A DNA stretch of 64,000 bases from Hemicentrotus pulcherrimus (Eukaryota > Echinodermata > Echinoidea > Camarodonta > Strongylocentrotidae): the NCBI GenBank assembly GCA_003118195.1, contig BEXV01000057.1, positions 216,933-280,932 on the forward strand, in the 5' to 3' direction. This document shows, piece by piece, positions 1-13,410 of the stretch. Numbering within the stretch: position 1 is the stretch's first letter; each line of letters starts with the position of its first letter. Below the pieces are notes generated by a model that had not been told where the DNA came from, searched no databases, and saw only the letters and a program-made list of their open reading frames with translations. The translations under genes were made by a program, and so were the position numbers.

Positions 1-3000
1 AGAGAGAGAGAGATACAAGGAGGTTGTCACGAGTCTTAAAACAAATCAAACGAATAGAGGCATCTTTGATCGCGGTGAGGCCCAACCTTGGCGCTCTCTC
101 TCTCCAGTTCGATCCCACTATATTGATCCACGTAAATGGCATAACTCGGTTCGATTAAAATCTCCCTCCATGCTAAGCTCACTCGCTCGCACGGGACGAT
201 AGAATTGTCGAGAAAGTGCCACCTGTTGAAAGGCCGACACCTCTCAATAATTTACTCAAGAAAACAATGGGAGTGATGAGTCACAAAGTTTGATGGGCAA
301 CGGTGATGAAAGCGACATTGTCCGTGGCCATTTCTATACTTGTATTGGTATGTAGGCGTCTTGGCTTTCTTGTATCGACCAGATCGCTCGGAGCAGTGTT
401 GCGGGCGCTCTGAATAAAAATTAACAGGATTGAATCATGGTATACACTGTCTATTCTTTTTATCTTTTCTTCTACTTTCTCTTATTCCGCTTCTTTTGAT
501 TTATTGGCGAGCTTGCGGTATCATAAATGGAATAAGACAATCACGAACAAATCAATAGAACGCTGATATCAAGCACGAAGGAATTTAATGCATGCATACC
601 TGAATGACAAAAATTGCACCAATCAATGACTGAATTGATTGTTTTACTTTATATTAAAAATCGGACAAGGGATTTGAAGAACAAACCTGAAATTCCGGAC
701 TGGAAGTTGTAATATTCGTTGCGGAATTTGATGAACCAGGAGTAACGAATGTCTTATTTAGAAGTAATTCTTTAGCTGATCTTATTGCTATCACATAAAA
801 TTAGTATGTTATCTCAAATGAATTTACCTATATGTCTTATTCGGCTAGTTAGGAATAAAAGCTTTCACAAATCCACGAAATCCTACAAAACGTTTCTATG
901 AATTTAACGAGGATCTGTTTCCGCCTGATTTATTGGTTTCTTAAATTCAAGATGCTAACATGGTTTATTTCGGCGTAGATTCGTTCAAATACAATGTAAA
1001 ACTCTTGTACAAGCCTCCAATGCTTGTTCGACAATCTCGAAAATCCTATAAGATGCTTTTTGGAACAAAGCCGCTTTTGTAGTATTTAAAAAAAATCTCT
1101 GATAATAAGAATATAGGGTTTTAAATGGTCGACGAGCGTAATCTGTACGTTTGCAGGACATCCAACTATAATGCGAATTTAACGATACAAATTACGCCAT
1201 GGCCTCTCTTTACTGCGCTACCCCGCAAGTTCTGATTTTCTTTCAAAGCCTTGTGAAGATGAAGTGTCCCTTAAGATTCACTTTTAGGGGTACTGTTTTG
1301 GGGATTCATTTGTCCATATCGGGTATTTGTTGTGCATTCTATTAATCCCTTATGTTAAGCGTGTTGGGATTAGAGCAGCTCAGCGGTGCGGGACAGGGAG
1401 ACAGCGCAAATCCCGGCTGGCGACTGGCGAGTTTTGGCGGGGGCGGTCGAGTGTTTGGAAGGCTGGCATAAAGAAAAAGACGACAGTTAAAAGAAGATCA
1501 GTAAAATGGCCCCAAAACAAATTACAATAAAAAATACCTTCCAAACTCAATGTTACACTTTTTTCAATTTTCGTTCAGATGCCAGATAGAAAAAGAGATT
1601 AGTCTTATAGAATATTGGCTGAAGGGTTAATTACCTTTTCAAGAGCTGAAGGACAATGGAAAGGGAAAATCTGGTAAAAACTGAAGGGAGTCCTGTGTTT
1701 TTTAATAGACTGTAATACTGTAAACTGAAGCCAAACAAGACGAAAGGAACAATGATTTTAATCCTTACTAACGGACTTGAGAAGTAGCCATAGCCCATAT
1801 AAGTCATTCAGGTATACGGCACAATGGGATATTTCGGATATTTCAACAGCTTTGAGTTTACGTAATTGTTTCACATATAGGTACAACTTTTAGCGCATCC
1901 TTAACATCATCTGCGAAGTACCTAAAATTAATGTTCGAAAGTTTGAGTATCTGTAATGGAAAAAAAGTGATTACTTGTTGTGTTGTTGTTGGTGTGTTTG
2001 TGTGGGTGTGTGTGTGGGACAACAAGACAACATAACAAATCGTAACTAAAGAATGAAAGACGGACGGGTTGAATAAATAATTAGGAATATTATTCAAAAC
2101 CTACAATTAATCTTAAACTTCGCAGTCCTCGTTCCATCCACGCTTAATATCATTATGTTCGCAAAGTATTTCCCCCAAAAAACAAGCATAGGGCAAATTC
2201 AATGGCCATGTATATCAGCTTTTGAAACTTGTAAATATCAAAATATTACGTAATCCGGACATTTTTTTTATACAGAAAATATAGGGCACAAAAACTGCCT
2301 TTTAGTTGATCACTTGAAAGTTTTTGAGATCGTGTTAAAACGCGGTCATTGTAAATTTAATATTGACTACGTATGCCGTCATTATTGGTTTTAAAAGAAT
2401 GCAGACACTAAAATGATAACAAGCTCATTTTGATGGATGGTGTATTGTTAGAGTTTATAGACAGTTAGTTTTCCCCGTATGAAAAATGACTTGTTTTATA
2501 TCTACTATAGATTTCACATGATGAATTGGAGAAAGATCTATAATTAGGAAGTGTCTATAAGTGTGTAAATTTTTACACTGGAAATTGAGGAGAATCATCA
2601 ACGAGCTGTAAATACTTAAAACTAATCTTGAGCGCTGGTAGGGTCATCGTATGTCAAAAGAACATGGCTAAAATTCCTTCTACATGGGTTGTTTATCCTG
2701 CAGTAGATTGATTGTTTGAACCAGTAAAAAAAAAAGAGAGAAACTTCATAAAAACTTGCTGGAAATCTTCTTCAATAAGAACCAAAACTCTCATCTACAC
2801 ACAGTTGCATGATTGTGTTCAGCACATGGTATCGGGCCTACTTACCCGGATTACCTTATCTTTCTAAGCTCATTACTCAGCCACTATAAATTTTCTCCCA
2901 AAATTATTGTAAGTCAAATGCCATTTATAATTTGTAATCTTGAAAATTCAATGTAATTCACGTTGGATTCTGTGATATTTGTTTAATCTCTAAATAAACC

Positions 3001-6000
3001 TACAGTTGCCAACCAAATTATTCCTGTCCTTACCAAGTTTTGTAATTTTGTAAGTATGTGAACAATAGATTTGTTTCGATTTATTTTACTTGACAATATG
3101 ACTGAAGACTGAAGAATATGACTGATTGAAGCTAATATCTAAAAGTATTCAACAGAGGCCCTATAATTCAACCATTCCACTTATATTATTGAGTTACGAA
3201 AAATAAACACCCAATTTTTTAAAATTTGTGTTCACTATAAAGCTAGCAGTTTCATTTTTGGTACCTAAGATTGGTTGAAAATTTCGGATGTCATATAAAA
3301 TAATTTGGGTTGGGCCGCAAGTCAGTGCATTCGGACCCCAATCCCCTTCGATCCTCACAAGAGGTATATTGATCGTCTATCGATCTGTTTTAGGCGACAT
3401 CTTTAGGCTGGACATAAGCGGACAATGGAAGCACGTGTCCCAAGCTTTCTAATCAGCTCAATGTCCTTTCATCGGGTCTTGATCCCTATTCAAGAAGCCC
3501 CTCGCCACCCTTCAAAGCCCCCTCATTCATCTCAGATCCCCCAAACTCGTCCTATTGTGCGGTTTGTAATCTCTTGTAGCGTACAACAGGGAGTCGAGGA
3601 TTTTCAATGAATTAAATGCGAAGGGTGGCTAGCATCGCGGGCAACAGAGCCTTGCACAGACGATCGCTGTGCCGCCACTGGGATGATGAAGGCGATTTGT
3701 GGGTGGATGATTCTTTGAGGATAACTCATTCTCGTGATGGCATCATCCCCCCTCTCAAAGACACACGAGAGACTCATGTCTGTTCTAACCGCCTCACTTC
3801 TCATTAATATAAAGAAGATTTTCAAGAATGCAAACTATTTCATTCATTAACGTAATGCATTCAGAAGTAAAATCAATAAAGTTGCGATCTACTTTTTAAA
3901 CTTTATAATGAAAGGTGGAAATAATTGATATCAGCTGTTCCGGTTTCACTGACTAATTGATAAAACTCTGCTACCTTAGTCATCATAGTTGTATAGCTTG
4001 CGTAACTCAGAAGTTTAAAATTCATTCAATTCTATTTAACTTCGTGATTAATTTTATTTGATATATGCGTTTGACAGAAATAAACTTTGTTGAAGAACGT
4101 GTAAGTGACTTGATGTTCTTAATCCATCTTAGATTCGATCCATGTGATCTCTAGCATGACATTCTCAGAACGTAGAAATATGGATTAAAACAATAAAACA
4201 AATCTATCCTAGAAGTTGTTGTCTATAGCTAAGGAATTCCTTCAAATTCAAGGAAATTATACTTATGGCGCACAACAACAAAGTATAATTCTAAGTAGTA
4301 AAAACTACACGTCTATACTCTACTGTAAGAATTATGTACAGCCAAATCGCTTCGAACAATTAATATCATTCATCTGCAACTTCAAAACTACAGAAGCAGA
4401 TTAAGTTTCATAATAAAATATCCGATTGGTGATCTTTGGAAAAATCGAAGTGATTAAGCCCATGACAACATAGATATGGGATTTATTTTTTATTTTAATT
4501 TTAAAATTCAACTTTATTTCGTTCTCAAGGTCGGTACAATGAAGAAGCACATTAAATGATATTTCAGAAAAATAGAATGCGTTTGGAACGACATGATCAA
4601 GTAAAAACAAAGATGCCGTAAGATAATCACCATGAATACATTTATTTACACCGCAGTAAGGATGTATGATTCGACAGCAAAGAAGGTCCTTCGACCCTTC
4701 TATTTTTCAGAAAACGCTTTATATTCTACTTTTTGAAAATTTCCTTTGAACATATTTCTGAAATTCGACTAACTGATCGTAAACATGGTAAATGTGTCGC
4801 ACAAAACAAAACCAAAAACAGTTCACAAGAGACAGAGATAAACAAACAAAACAAGTTTACGGATGTTATACGGTTTGTTTTACTTTTGCTAAAGAGATCA
4901 ATGATTGTATCTCTTACTTCAACATTATGATAAATCTTACACGTCATACATTATATGCCCATGACGGCCAACATCTAAAGCGGTATCTCAAAATATTATT
5001 GTCCTTTAGAAAAACAAACGGTGGACCTTAACGAAACTAACTTATTAGATTTCACGATAAGTTAATCTGCTGTCAGAATTAGTTGTGGTTCCGTTCAGGC
5101 TACTGCACCTTCCCGATGACCTTTAATTCAGTGATTATTTCGATATCAATGATATGAAACCCTCGATTAGAAAATGAATGTTTTTTGTTCACAAAAATAT
5201 TTAATGGTTCGTATGTAAATACGAAAATGCAGTTCTAAACGAATTACCGGGATAAATCTATTAAAGAGTTCCGTTTTAGATTATGTTCCTTTGAAGTATT
5301 TTATCGAAAAAGACCCAAGGTAAAATTCCTTTTTGCCGAACAATGTACATTAATAGGATACTTTAATTTCAAACAAAATCTAAATTAGATAATTTAACGT
5401 TTAAGAAATATATAAACGGGGTTGGATAAAGAAGCCTTACGTATAAGAACATCATAATGGTACTTCCTAAAACGAACAATATTTAACATGAAACTTTTTT
5501 TTTCTTCTTCAGAAAGACTTAACTGTGTCATGCAATCGTGCTTTTATTTTGACAAGAATACTGGAGCCGGTTTAAGAACATTATCCCGCTCTTACAAGGG
5601 ATCAACTAAAGCAAGAGGAAACTGAAATCTGTTTGTACACGACTCGCCAGCTCTCCCACCATTTCAACAATAGACATCGAGAAAGTTGTTTACATCAATA
5701 TTGCATCGCTCGATCTATTTTCAATGATATAAATCGCACTTAAATCACTTTTTCCCCTTTTTTTTCTTTGTTTGTCTTGGAGAGGAGACATCTCGCAGAA
5801 GGCAAAAGAATTGATAAATTCATTAGGGAAAAGAGACCCAAATCGTGATGTCGTCGGATTGTCTTGGTCCCCTCTCCGTGTCTAATCTGACTTCTTTTAA
5901 AATCCAGGTAAATCGCTGTGTCTCCAGGGCTTTGCGGGTTCACTCTCCCCCTCCTATCGTTCCCCTTTTGATTCAGTCTTAATCGGCGCTGGATTAATCC

Positions 6001-7575
6001 TTTCTCTACTTTGATATCCATTCTTTCCGACGCTTTGAGCCATGATGTAAACAGAAATAGGAAGTATTATTACCAGACATAATGAGAGAAAAACAGGTAA
6101 ACATATCCGAATTAAATATCGGGAAATATTTTGAGCTGTCTGGGTAGCCTATGGGGAACGTAACTCTATAGGAGAGTAAGCTGTGTAGAAGACCGCAGGC
6201 TGCCGATCTTTCTTCTTTCTTTTTTTTACTCCGCAACGAAAGATATTTTGAAAGATACGGAGTTTTTAATCTTTTTGAGGTACCAGTTTAAATAAAAAAA
6301 ATGCATTGATTCAAAATCTAAACTATATTACGTGTCTTTCTAAATAGCAGAGGTAAATTGTTAAAAAGATTGCAAAAAGACGTTTTATGAAGGATATTCG
6401 TCATCATGTTATTTAAATTGATCATCTGCAGACCTTTTATCGAAATTAATGTTGATCTTTACATTATGCAGCCATTTATTCTATCAATTAAGTTGAATTT
6501 TTATTCATCATTATCAATTTTCCTATTTAATAACATAATCTACCCACAATGTTTGGGACATAAAACAAACGAATAAAAAAAAAATGGTTAATATTCACTT
6601 TACAAAAATGAATAGTTAAGTGTATTTATAGTCCAAAGTAAGTTTACGAAAATTGATCATACAAAATAGCAATGCAAGATCCACTTCTTACAATATTCTC
6701 ACAGATATTTTGTCGGGAAACTTTTTAATTTACACTTTCACCCTCTTTAGAAGATTAAGATGAGATAATTCACAATGTAACAAATTGATTTCATGTTTTA
6801 CTAGTTACGGAATTGAATGAAAATAACATCAAAGCAGGTATGTAAATAGTTATGTATTGTTTGTTTAGATTGGAAAATGTACATTTAAAAGTGATTACTC
6901 GCTCAAATCACAACTGTATTTACCAAGTTTAAGAACGCTAGACACGACTTAGGAGTCATTACCCCCTATCTGATGACTCTCTAAACCGAGTCATCTCTCA
7001 TCGGATCATCATCGGTGCATGAGGGGGGAAAGGATGCATCCCGTCATATCCCCCTCACCCCTCTTACAGGTGTACAACAAGACAACATCTACACCACGTC
7101 TGGTCTAGTCTGGGATCCACTAAAAATATCAACATTGCTCTCCCATGCTCCACTAGAGATGTGACCCGACACAAATATCCAAAAGAAAGCAAATTATGAC
7201 GAGATGGTAATTGTGCGTTTCTCGAGCATCGCTTGCAAGCCTCTCTCACCATAGATTAAAGAGACATCGCGATTTTCCAGTCAGTAATGAGATATTCAGT
7301 GGTTTGCTAGGCAAAGTCGCGTTTACTTTGATAAGAATTAAAGCAATTTCTTAAATACTACATTTTATCACTTCGTAAATGTCTCTGGTCTTTATATTCG
7401 TAAAACCCTGATGCAGCTAATTTACGTATACACTGTATTATCATAGTTTCTAGTATTATAGTTTTAGTTATTATGTAAGTAATTGGATGATCAACATGGT
7501 ATCTATACTTCTTTTATCAAATAGTCTGATTATACTGTTTTTACCTCCATTAATCTTTTTAAGACCCCTACAGAC
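1..7575. other. Non-coding 5' flank, distal
   Basis: No exon I can support. Open frames are short (at most 93 codons) and unlike any family I know. The start of the window is the end of a GA array (1-13). Blocks of higher complexity lie at 60-420 (with an AP-1 site TGAGTCA at 277-283), 3420-3800, 5540-6200 and 6940-7260; the rest is AT-rich. Confidence 0.5.
1981..2018. repeat. TG-rich simple repeat
   Basis: TGT trinucleotides followed by GT dinucleotides. Short and interrupted. Confidence 0.8.
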
Positions 7576-7862
7576 AGAGGAGTCGTGGTCGAGTGGATAC
7601 GTCAGAGGACCGTGGACCACAAGGTTTGAGTCCTACCGCTGAACCAATGTCTTTTGGCAAGAACATTAATCTAAATTTACCACACTCGACCCAGGTAATG
7701 TAAATGGGTACCTGGCAGGAATTGATTCTTTGAAATGCAGGAGCGCCATGTTATTAAGCCGAGGTATTAAATGTGAAGCGCCAGGGGTGTCAAGTCTGAC
7801 ATATATGAGCGCTATACAAGAACCCATTACTTATTATTATTATTATTATTATTATTATCATT
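7576..7862 (+). mobile_element. tRNA-derived SINE, copy A
   Basis: Starts with a tRNA-like head: an A-box-like GTGGTCGAGTGG and a degenerate B box GGTTTGAGTCC (7623-7633), as used by RNA polymerase III. A body follows with CCACACTCGACCCAGGT and GGCAGGAATT, and the element ends in a (TTA)n tail at 7831-7858. Its body aligns along its length with the copy at 11198-11493. Non-coding retroposon; the family name is not assigned with certainty (SURF1-like or MetaSINE-type is possible). Confidence 0.8.
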
Positions 7863-8443
7863 ACATCATCCGTTTTGTTTCAGATAAAGAAAAAAAAAAA
7901 CACAATTCTTACTTTCGTTTTTAGTGTTCTCTATTAATTTGAAAAAGAAAAGCTTGTATCAGGTTATCTATTTTTCAATGCAGACAGCTGAAAACATTGG
8001 TTTTCAGCTTTAAAGTCAGTATTGGATGGATGTTTAGATATGTAAGGAGCGAGAAGAGCAGAGGAAGTTTGTTCGGAGACTGATAGTGTGACATATCTCT
8101 GGGCATGGTGAAGCGAAGGAAATATCAACAAGACTGGGTATTTCTTGAGATATGACAACTGCTACAGACAGGTTTATTTAAGTGGATGATCTTGCTTATT
8201 TATAACTTTGTTCTGCATCAATCGTCAACTATAGATTCCCTTGCAACCATCTGTCTTACAAGTTAAATTATAAGCATACTTATCTTTTCCATTAGCCTAT
8301 TTAAATTCATCAATAGTCTTTAAATGTAAAGTCAACATGGGTTTCTAAAACCTATAAGTACAAACATGATTTTGGTTTAAAATCATGATACTAAAGAAGA
8401 TATCTGCCTTCTTGAAAATTATAGATTTGATAAATAAAAAATA

Positions 8444-8456
8444 GGGAGAGAGGGGG

Positions 8457-8505
<49 letters not shown>

Positions 8506-8529
8506 GGGAGAGAGAGAGAGAGAGAGAGA
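8444..8529. repeat. (GA)n microsatellite
   Basis: Nearly pure GA dinucleotide array of about 85 bp with a short GGGGTGGG interruption near 8502. Confidence 0.95.
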
Positions 8530-9125
8530 ATCGTTTGGACAGTGCCGTAACAGGTAATCGTCAATGGACAGATCTTTGACATTGAGACTTTGAGGTTATA
8601 GAAGCGAGTTTTGCGTCCAACCTCACCGTTGTCATAGGTGATCAACGTCGAATCAGATTTATATACTAGTACTTTCTTATATCTCTAACCGATTGTCTTT
8701 ACAACAATGAAACAATTGGACATTTCGCTTGCTTAATAAGACAGATTAGAATGCAATAAAAGAAAGACCATTGACACCACTGACAGCACGTGGGATGTCA
8801 TTGACTTGAAAACAAAGAAAATAATCGATTATCGAAGGTAATTTCCCATTTTCTTGCACAAGTAAAACTTTCTTCGGAAGGTGTATTCAATTCGCAACTT
8901 ATGAGTTAGATCTTGTAGTTTTTTTTTCTCCTCTCGATCTGGCCATAGCACTCTCTTCGGAGCCTTTGCTAAGGGGAGTTTGTGAATTTGAAAAGGAAGT
9001 GGGTAGTATCAGGGGACGATGGGGGGAACTTGACAGGCGTGAAGTGGATGTACGGGCAGGTTAAAACGAGTTGGAAACAGGGTAGTCTTGTGATGTAGGT
9101 CTAATGAGAAAGTGATGGGGAGATA

Positions 9126-9268
9126 ATGACGGAGAGAGAAAGAGGGTGGAGAAAAAAGGGTGAAAGAAAGAGTAAGAGGGAGGGAGGGCGGGAGGGAGGG
9201 AAAGAGAGAGAGAGAGAGGGAGAGAGAAAGAGAGAGGGGGGATTGGAGGATGGGGGAGAAAGGGATAG
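9126..9268. repeat. GA-rich simple repeat with G-quadruplex motif
   Basis: Purine-only stretch of mixed GA, GGA and GGGA units. Within it 9178-9200 holds six GGG runs separated by single bases, a textbook G-quadruplex motif. Apparent Arg/Glu/Gly-rich and Ser/Leu-rich open frames here are repeat artefacts. Confidence 0.9.
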
Positions 9269-9954
9269 ATTAATAATACTGATAGTAATAGTTTTTTATA
9301 CAGCACTTTACCAATATCTGACAAAAGCGCTTATTATTATTACTATGACCCGTTCTTATGGATTCAGTTACTTGCTTTGCACCTTACAGTATACATTATC
9401 CACTCAGTTTACTATACAGTCGAAACGTTATGGACGTGACGTGCAATAATCGTGGAATATTCGTGGTATGAACTTAATAATGTAATTTGTTTCATATTGC
9501 ACGATATCTATTCAAATAGGTACATACTAGAAATTAATATGTTCAAAATGTAACAAAGGATGGGTGTTCATTTACCGTCGATGATAAAACAAGGAACTTC
9601 AATTGTTAGATTGAGACGAAAGCAAAAGATAAACGGTCTAAAGTGAAACTTATCCTACTTCGATAATGTAAAGAGCAGATTAAGCTACAGTCATAAAAAT
9701 TGATTTATACTCTCATTATATGAATTGATACAGCAATAAGGTGTTAATATAGATATAAATTTATATGGGAAACTCGATCCCCGTCCAGATGATTCATTTT
9801 TGAAAGACGTTCACAAAATGACACGAATTTAGCCCCCTCAGACATATCGCTACAAAACTCGGCTCTCAATATGATACCTTAAACACAAGTCAGGGATCAA
9901 TTTCCAATTATTTCCATAATCAGCACAATTCCACCCGTAATGGTTCCGGAGAGA

Positions 9955-10300
9955 CATGGACCCCGCTTTCGTCTCGCGAGAGGGCATATCATCGTCACCG
10001 CCCTCTTCAAAAGAGCCCCCAAAGACCCCCTCCCTTCGGAAGCGAGTTCATAGGACACTGGTTCGTTTACGGGACCTTGCAATCGGCACCGAGTTCCAAC
10101 AAGGCTTCGCGATGGCGATCGACTTGATTTCACGCGCCAGCGCGCTGCGGTAGTCGAGTCGTAGAGTTATTGTATAATTATCCGCGATGGTATTAATTGA
10201 ACGGTATATCGCGTTACGTCACGTCGCGTAGAATCCAGACGCGACAAATTGCTGGCGGCTTTAGCCGGAGTCTCTCCAGTTTAAGGGGTGATAAAAATCA
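9955..10300. promoter_or_regulatory. CpG-dense patch, candidate regulatory element
   Basis: About 35 CpG in roughly 300 bp, in an otherwise CpG-poor AT-rich flank. Includes TTACGTCA (10214-10221), a bZIP/CRE-type site, and clustered CGCG steps around 10130-10150 and 10205-10250. It overlaps open frames of 65 and 78 codons on opposite strands, neither of which I recognise. Could be an enhancer or the promoter of an unseen transcript, 9 kb upstream of Irx. Confidence 0.35.
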
Positions 10301-11197
10301 CCTCTTTTTCATGAATTTTGAGCTCGGGCCTCTTCAGAGATATGAAAATTTGACAGTTTCACGTAACATAGAATAAATCATGGTGCTCATGTCCTTAGAG
10401 AGGGATCAGTGACGAAAAGTGACTGGATCCTCTTCGCCGCGATTAATTTGAATTTGAATTGCACATTATGGAAACAGCTCTGGAACATTGAGCAACGGTA
10501 TTAAATCAAACTTTTTATCATGACGTGAATTATAGACCCGCCAAGAGGGAAAGGGCAACTCCAATCATGGGAGGGACCTATTCAGAATATCCAATGCCAT
10601 GTTCATGAATGGCATGACATTTGTATTCAGTAATGTAAATAGTAATCAGTAAAGGGCCATGCACATGAAATAGAAATGGATATTTTCAGGAAATTACGGA
10701 TCTCACATAGTACATGCACTCTTCACTATCGAACCCCAGAAAAGATATTTAAAAAGAAATTTAATTGGGAGGAAAAGAAATTGTCACTGCATAATTTTGT
10801 CTGTAATTAACTTAATGATAAAGATATCAGTGTATTCATGATTTTCAACGTCAAGAAACTATCTTAATTGCAAACGAATTGATCTTTCTAAATTAAAATA
10901 AAAAGTTAGATCTGGAGTTCATATTTTCATATTTGATTTTCATGACTGCAATTTTGAGAAGAGGCGACGACCTTACATTTAGTGGAGAATGAATAAATAA
11001 TTTCTATATTTATTCGAGGGAATTTGGGGTTGATGGAGGTGTTGCCAACCCATTAAACAAACGTAAATGTAACTTATGTAATGTACGGAATTGAAATCAG
11101 GCAAATATTTATTATGATGGGAAAAATTATAACATCGTACAAGAAACGATATGCATTGTCTCATGTTTCATAACACCATAACGACACCTTACTCATG

Positions 11198-11493
11198 AGG
11201 TGTTGTGGTCCAGTGGATAAGTCTCCGGGTTGTAAACCATAAGGTATGGGGTTCGAATCCCTGTCGCAGCTCTAATGCTCTTGGGCAAGAATTTAATCTA
11301 CAATTGCCACACTCGACCCAGGTGAGGCAAATGAGTAGTTGGCAGGAATTAGTTCCTTAAAACGCTTGAGCGCCGTAACGGCTGCCGTGCTAAAGCAGGG
11401 GGTAATGGTACTGGCGCGCCAAGAGTGGCATTGTGCCATTTATGAGCGATAAGAGTATATAAGACTTCACTATCATTATTATCATTATATCAT
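11198..11493 (+). mobile_element. tRNA-derived SINE, copy B
   Basis: Same family as the element at 7576. A-box-like GTGGTCCAGTGGATAAG, a perfect B box GGTTCGAATCC (11250-11260), then GGGCAAGAATTTAATCTAC, CACACTCGACCCAGGTGAGG and GGCAGGAATTAGTTCC. It ends in a TCATTATTATCATTAT tail. The intact B box suggests it is the younger or better preserved of the two. Confidence 0.85.
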
Positions 11494-11510
11494 GATTGCG
11501 TCATCAAGTT

Positions 11511-11570
11511 GTTCCCCTCCAATTGATACCTATACAACGAGTTCCCCTCCAATTGATACCTATACAACGA
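11511..11570. repeat. Perfect 30-bp tandem duplication
   Basis: Two identical 30-base units, 11511-11540 and 11541-11570, each beginning GTTCCCCTCC and ending TATACAACGA. They lie 17 bp beyond the tail of SINE copy B. Either a recent slippage or repair duplication or an assembly artefact. Confidence 0.9.
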
Positions 11571-11679
11571 GATAAAGACGCCAGCGTATGGAAAGAAGAG
11601 AAACGGACAGAAGTATAGAAACAGACAAACAAACAACATACCACAACACATTTATGTATAATATTTGATATTTACACAA

Positions 11680-11770
11680 AATAATGATAATAATACATAT
11701 GATTTATAATGCGCCAAATCCACTTGACAGTCAAATGCTCAAGGCGCAGCTTGTGCGAAAGATGAAATAC
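11680..11770. repeat. Possible short dispersed repeat fragment
   Basis: ATAATGATAATAATAC next to a segment with GCGCCAAATCCACTTGAC and TGCTCAAGGCGC. The arrangement of a trinucleotide tail with paired GCGC segments recalls short dispersed repeats in sea urchin DNA; a similar fragment seems present near 9295-9345. This is from recollection only. Confidence 0.3.
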
Positions 11771-12576
11771 ATAGGGAAATGATACATTTATACAAAATGC
11801 GATAGGAAAGGTACAGACATGAAAGGTTATGGTAATCAATAATTATAAGCCAAATTAAACAGATATTCATAGAATAAAAAAAAAAACAGTTGATGTTTCT
11901 CTAAACTGCTAGTTGCTACAGTATCCGCTAGATACATGCCATCAATAATGGACGTGGCTAGGCATGATGGGACGTCTCTATATTGGTGACGTACATTGTT
12001 TTGCTTGGCTATCCTCGGGAGATTCGACTCTTTTCGACGTGGCCCTTCCCTTTTTTTTATCATTCAACATGTTTACTTCCGCTCCAACCCACAAGGGACC
12101 CATCGAGAATATCTGTTGCAAAAGATGATGCATTTTCCATCTGATCTCGCAGTTTGGACGGAGAAGAAAAAAAGGGAATGGGGTGGATAAGAACACGAAT
12201 GGAACGAAAGATATACATTAGAAGGTACGCAGGAAGAACAAGCCAGGGTAGTCATTAATTTGGAACGACATTGAGATTTATAAGGAAACAGATAATCGGA
12301 AATTTTATCATGTAAAATGTATGTCATCCAAACGAAACGAAACAGATGCTACATGTACGAATGCATAATTCGATTACACGATGCAAATTTTAAGTAAAAT
12401 GTAACTGGGGAGATAAGACAGACAAGATTGAAGAGGAGACGAACAGGGAAATACATGCAGGGCGCGGGAGTGATCGACAGACAGACAGACAAACGTGGAG
12501 GATGGGTACCGCATTTATTTGTAAAAACGAACAAATCGGGGATGTAAGAACATTTCGCACACGTAGAGGAGATTAC

Positions 12577-12596
12577 CCTCCTCTCTCTCTCTCTCT
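12577..12596. repeat. Short (CT)n microsatellite
   Basis: About nine CT units. No coding context. Confidence 0.85.
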
Positions 12597-13410
12597 GCTT
12601 CATCTCTTTCTCGTAACTCAAAAGGCAGATTCCTATGTTTGCTGATATTGTATTATTTAGTTCGTGTGATACTAGAGTATTTTCTTGCAAGAAACACAAG
12701 TGTTGAGTGAGACAAAAGTGTGAATGTGCTCGAGTTTCGAGTGTATAGCTCTCATATTCACGTTGTTATCAATGACACAGGAGCTGCTGACGAGGCCCCG
12801 AGGCTACGAGGATCGAGGCAAGGGACACGGGAATCCACAGGCGCCAAAAACTTGCAAGAAGCCCCTTAGGCGATCCGACGCATCGCTACACCCTCGGTGC
12901 CCAAGAAGCGGAAGGGTTCCGATTTTAAGAGTTGTAACGGACTTGTTTCCCTTCAAATACATCCCTTTGTCCCCACTTTATTGTGAAGTACACGAATTGT
13001 ATCTAATAATCATTCTTTAAAAACGCTCACTGTAGGCCTACGCAATGTGCTAACTCAATAAAAATGAAATATGAAATATGAATATATTATGTAAATGAGA
13101 TTATTTGACTTATGTAAATGCCACATTCACAAACCTAATATTTATCCTGGATATTACATTATTCTCCATATATTTTAATTGTCTAACTATATATCATTGT
13201 AAAGTAAAAACAAAAATGACCAAGTTATGAACAAAAGATGTTAAAGAATTTTGAGAGAAAAATAAATGCCCTTCGTTGTGAATAATTCATAGTGTTTCTT
13301 TCCCTTTGTCTTACACCAACTTTATCGTCATTAAATGCAAGAGAGAGATTGTGAAATTATGACGGATATCAGCCACACAGTCCACACTAACACAAGAAAG
13401 AAATACGAGT

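Noticed and set aside
11204..11275. Functional tRNA gene at the SINE head
   Set aside because: The stems do not pair as a tRNA and the sequence continues into a SINE body shared with another copy.
12724..13020. 98-codon open frame with a GC-rich centre
   Set aside because: No known domain, no clear splice sites, and composition falls back to AT-rich at both ends.
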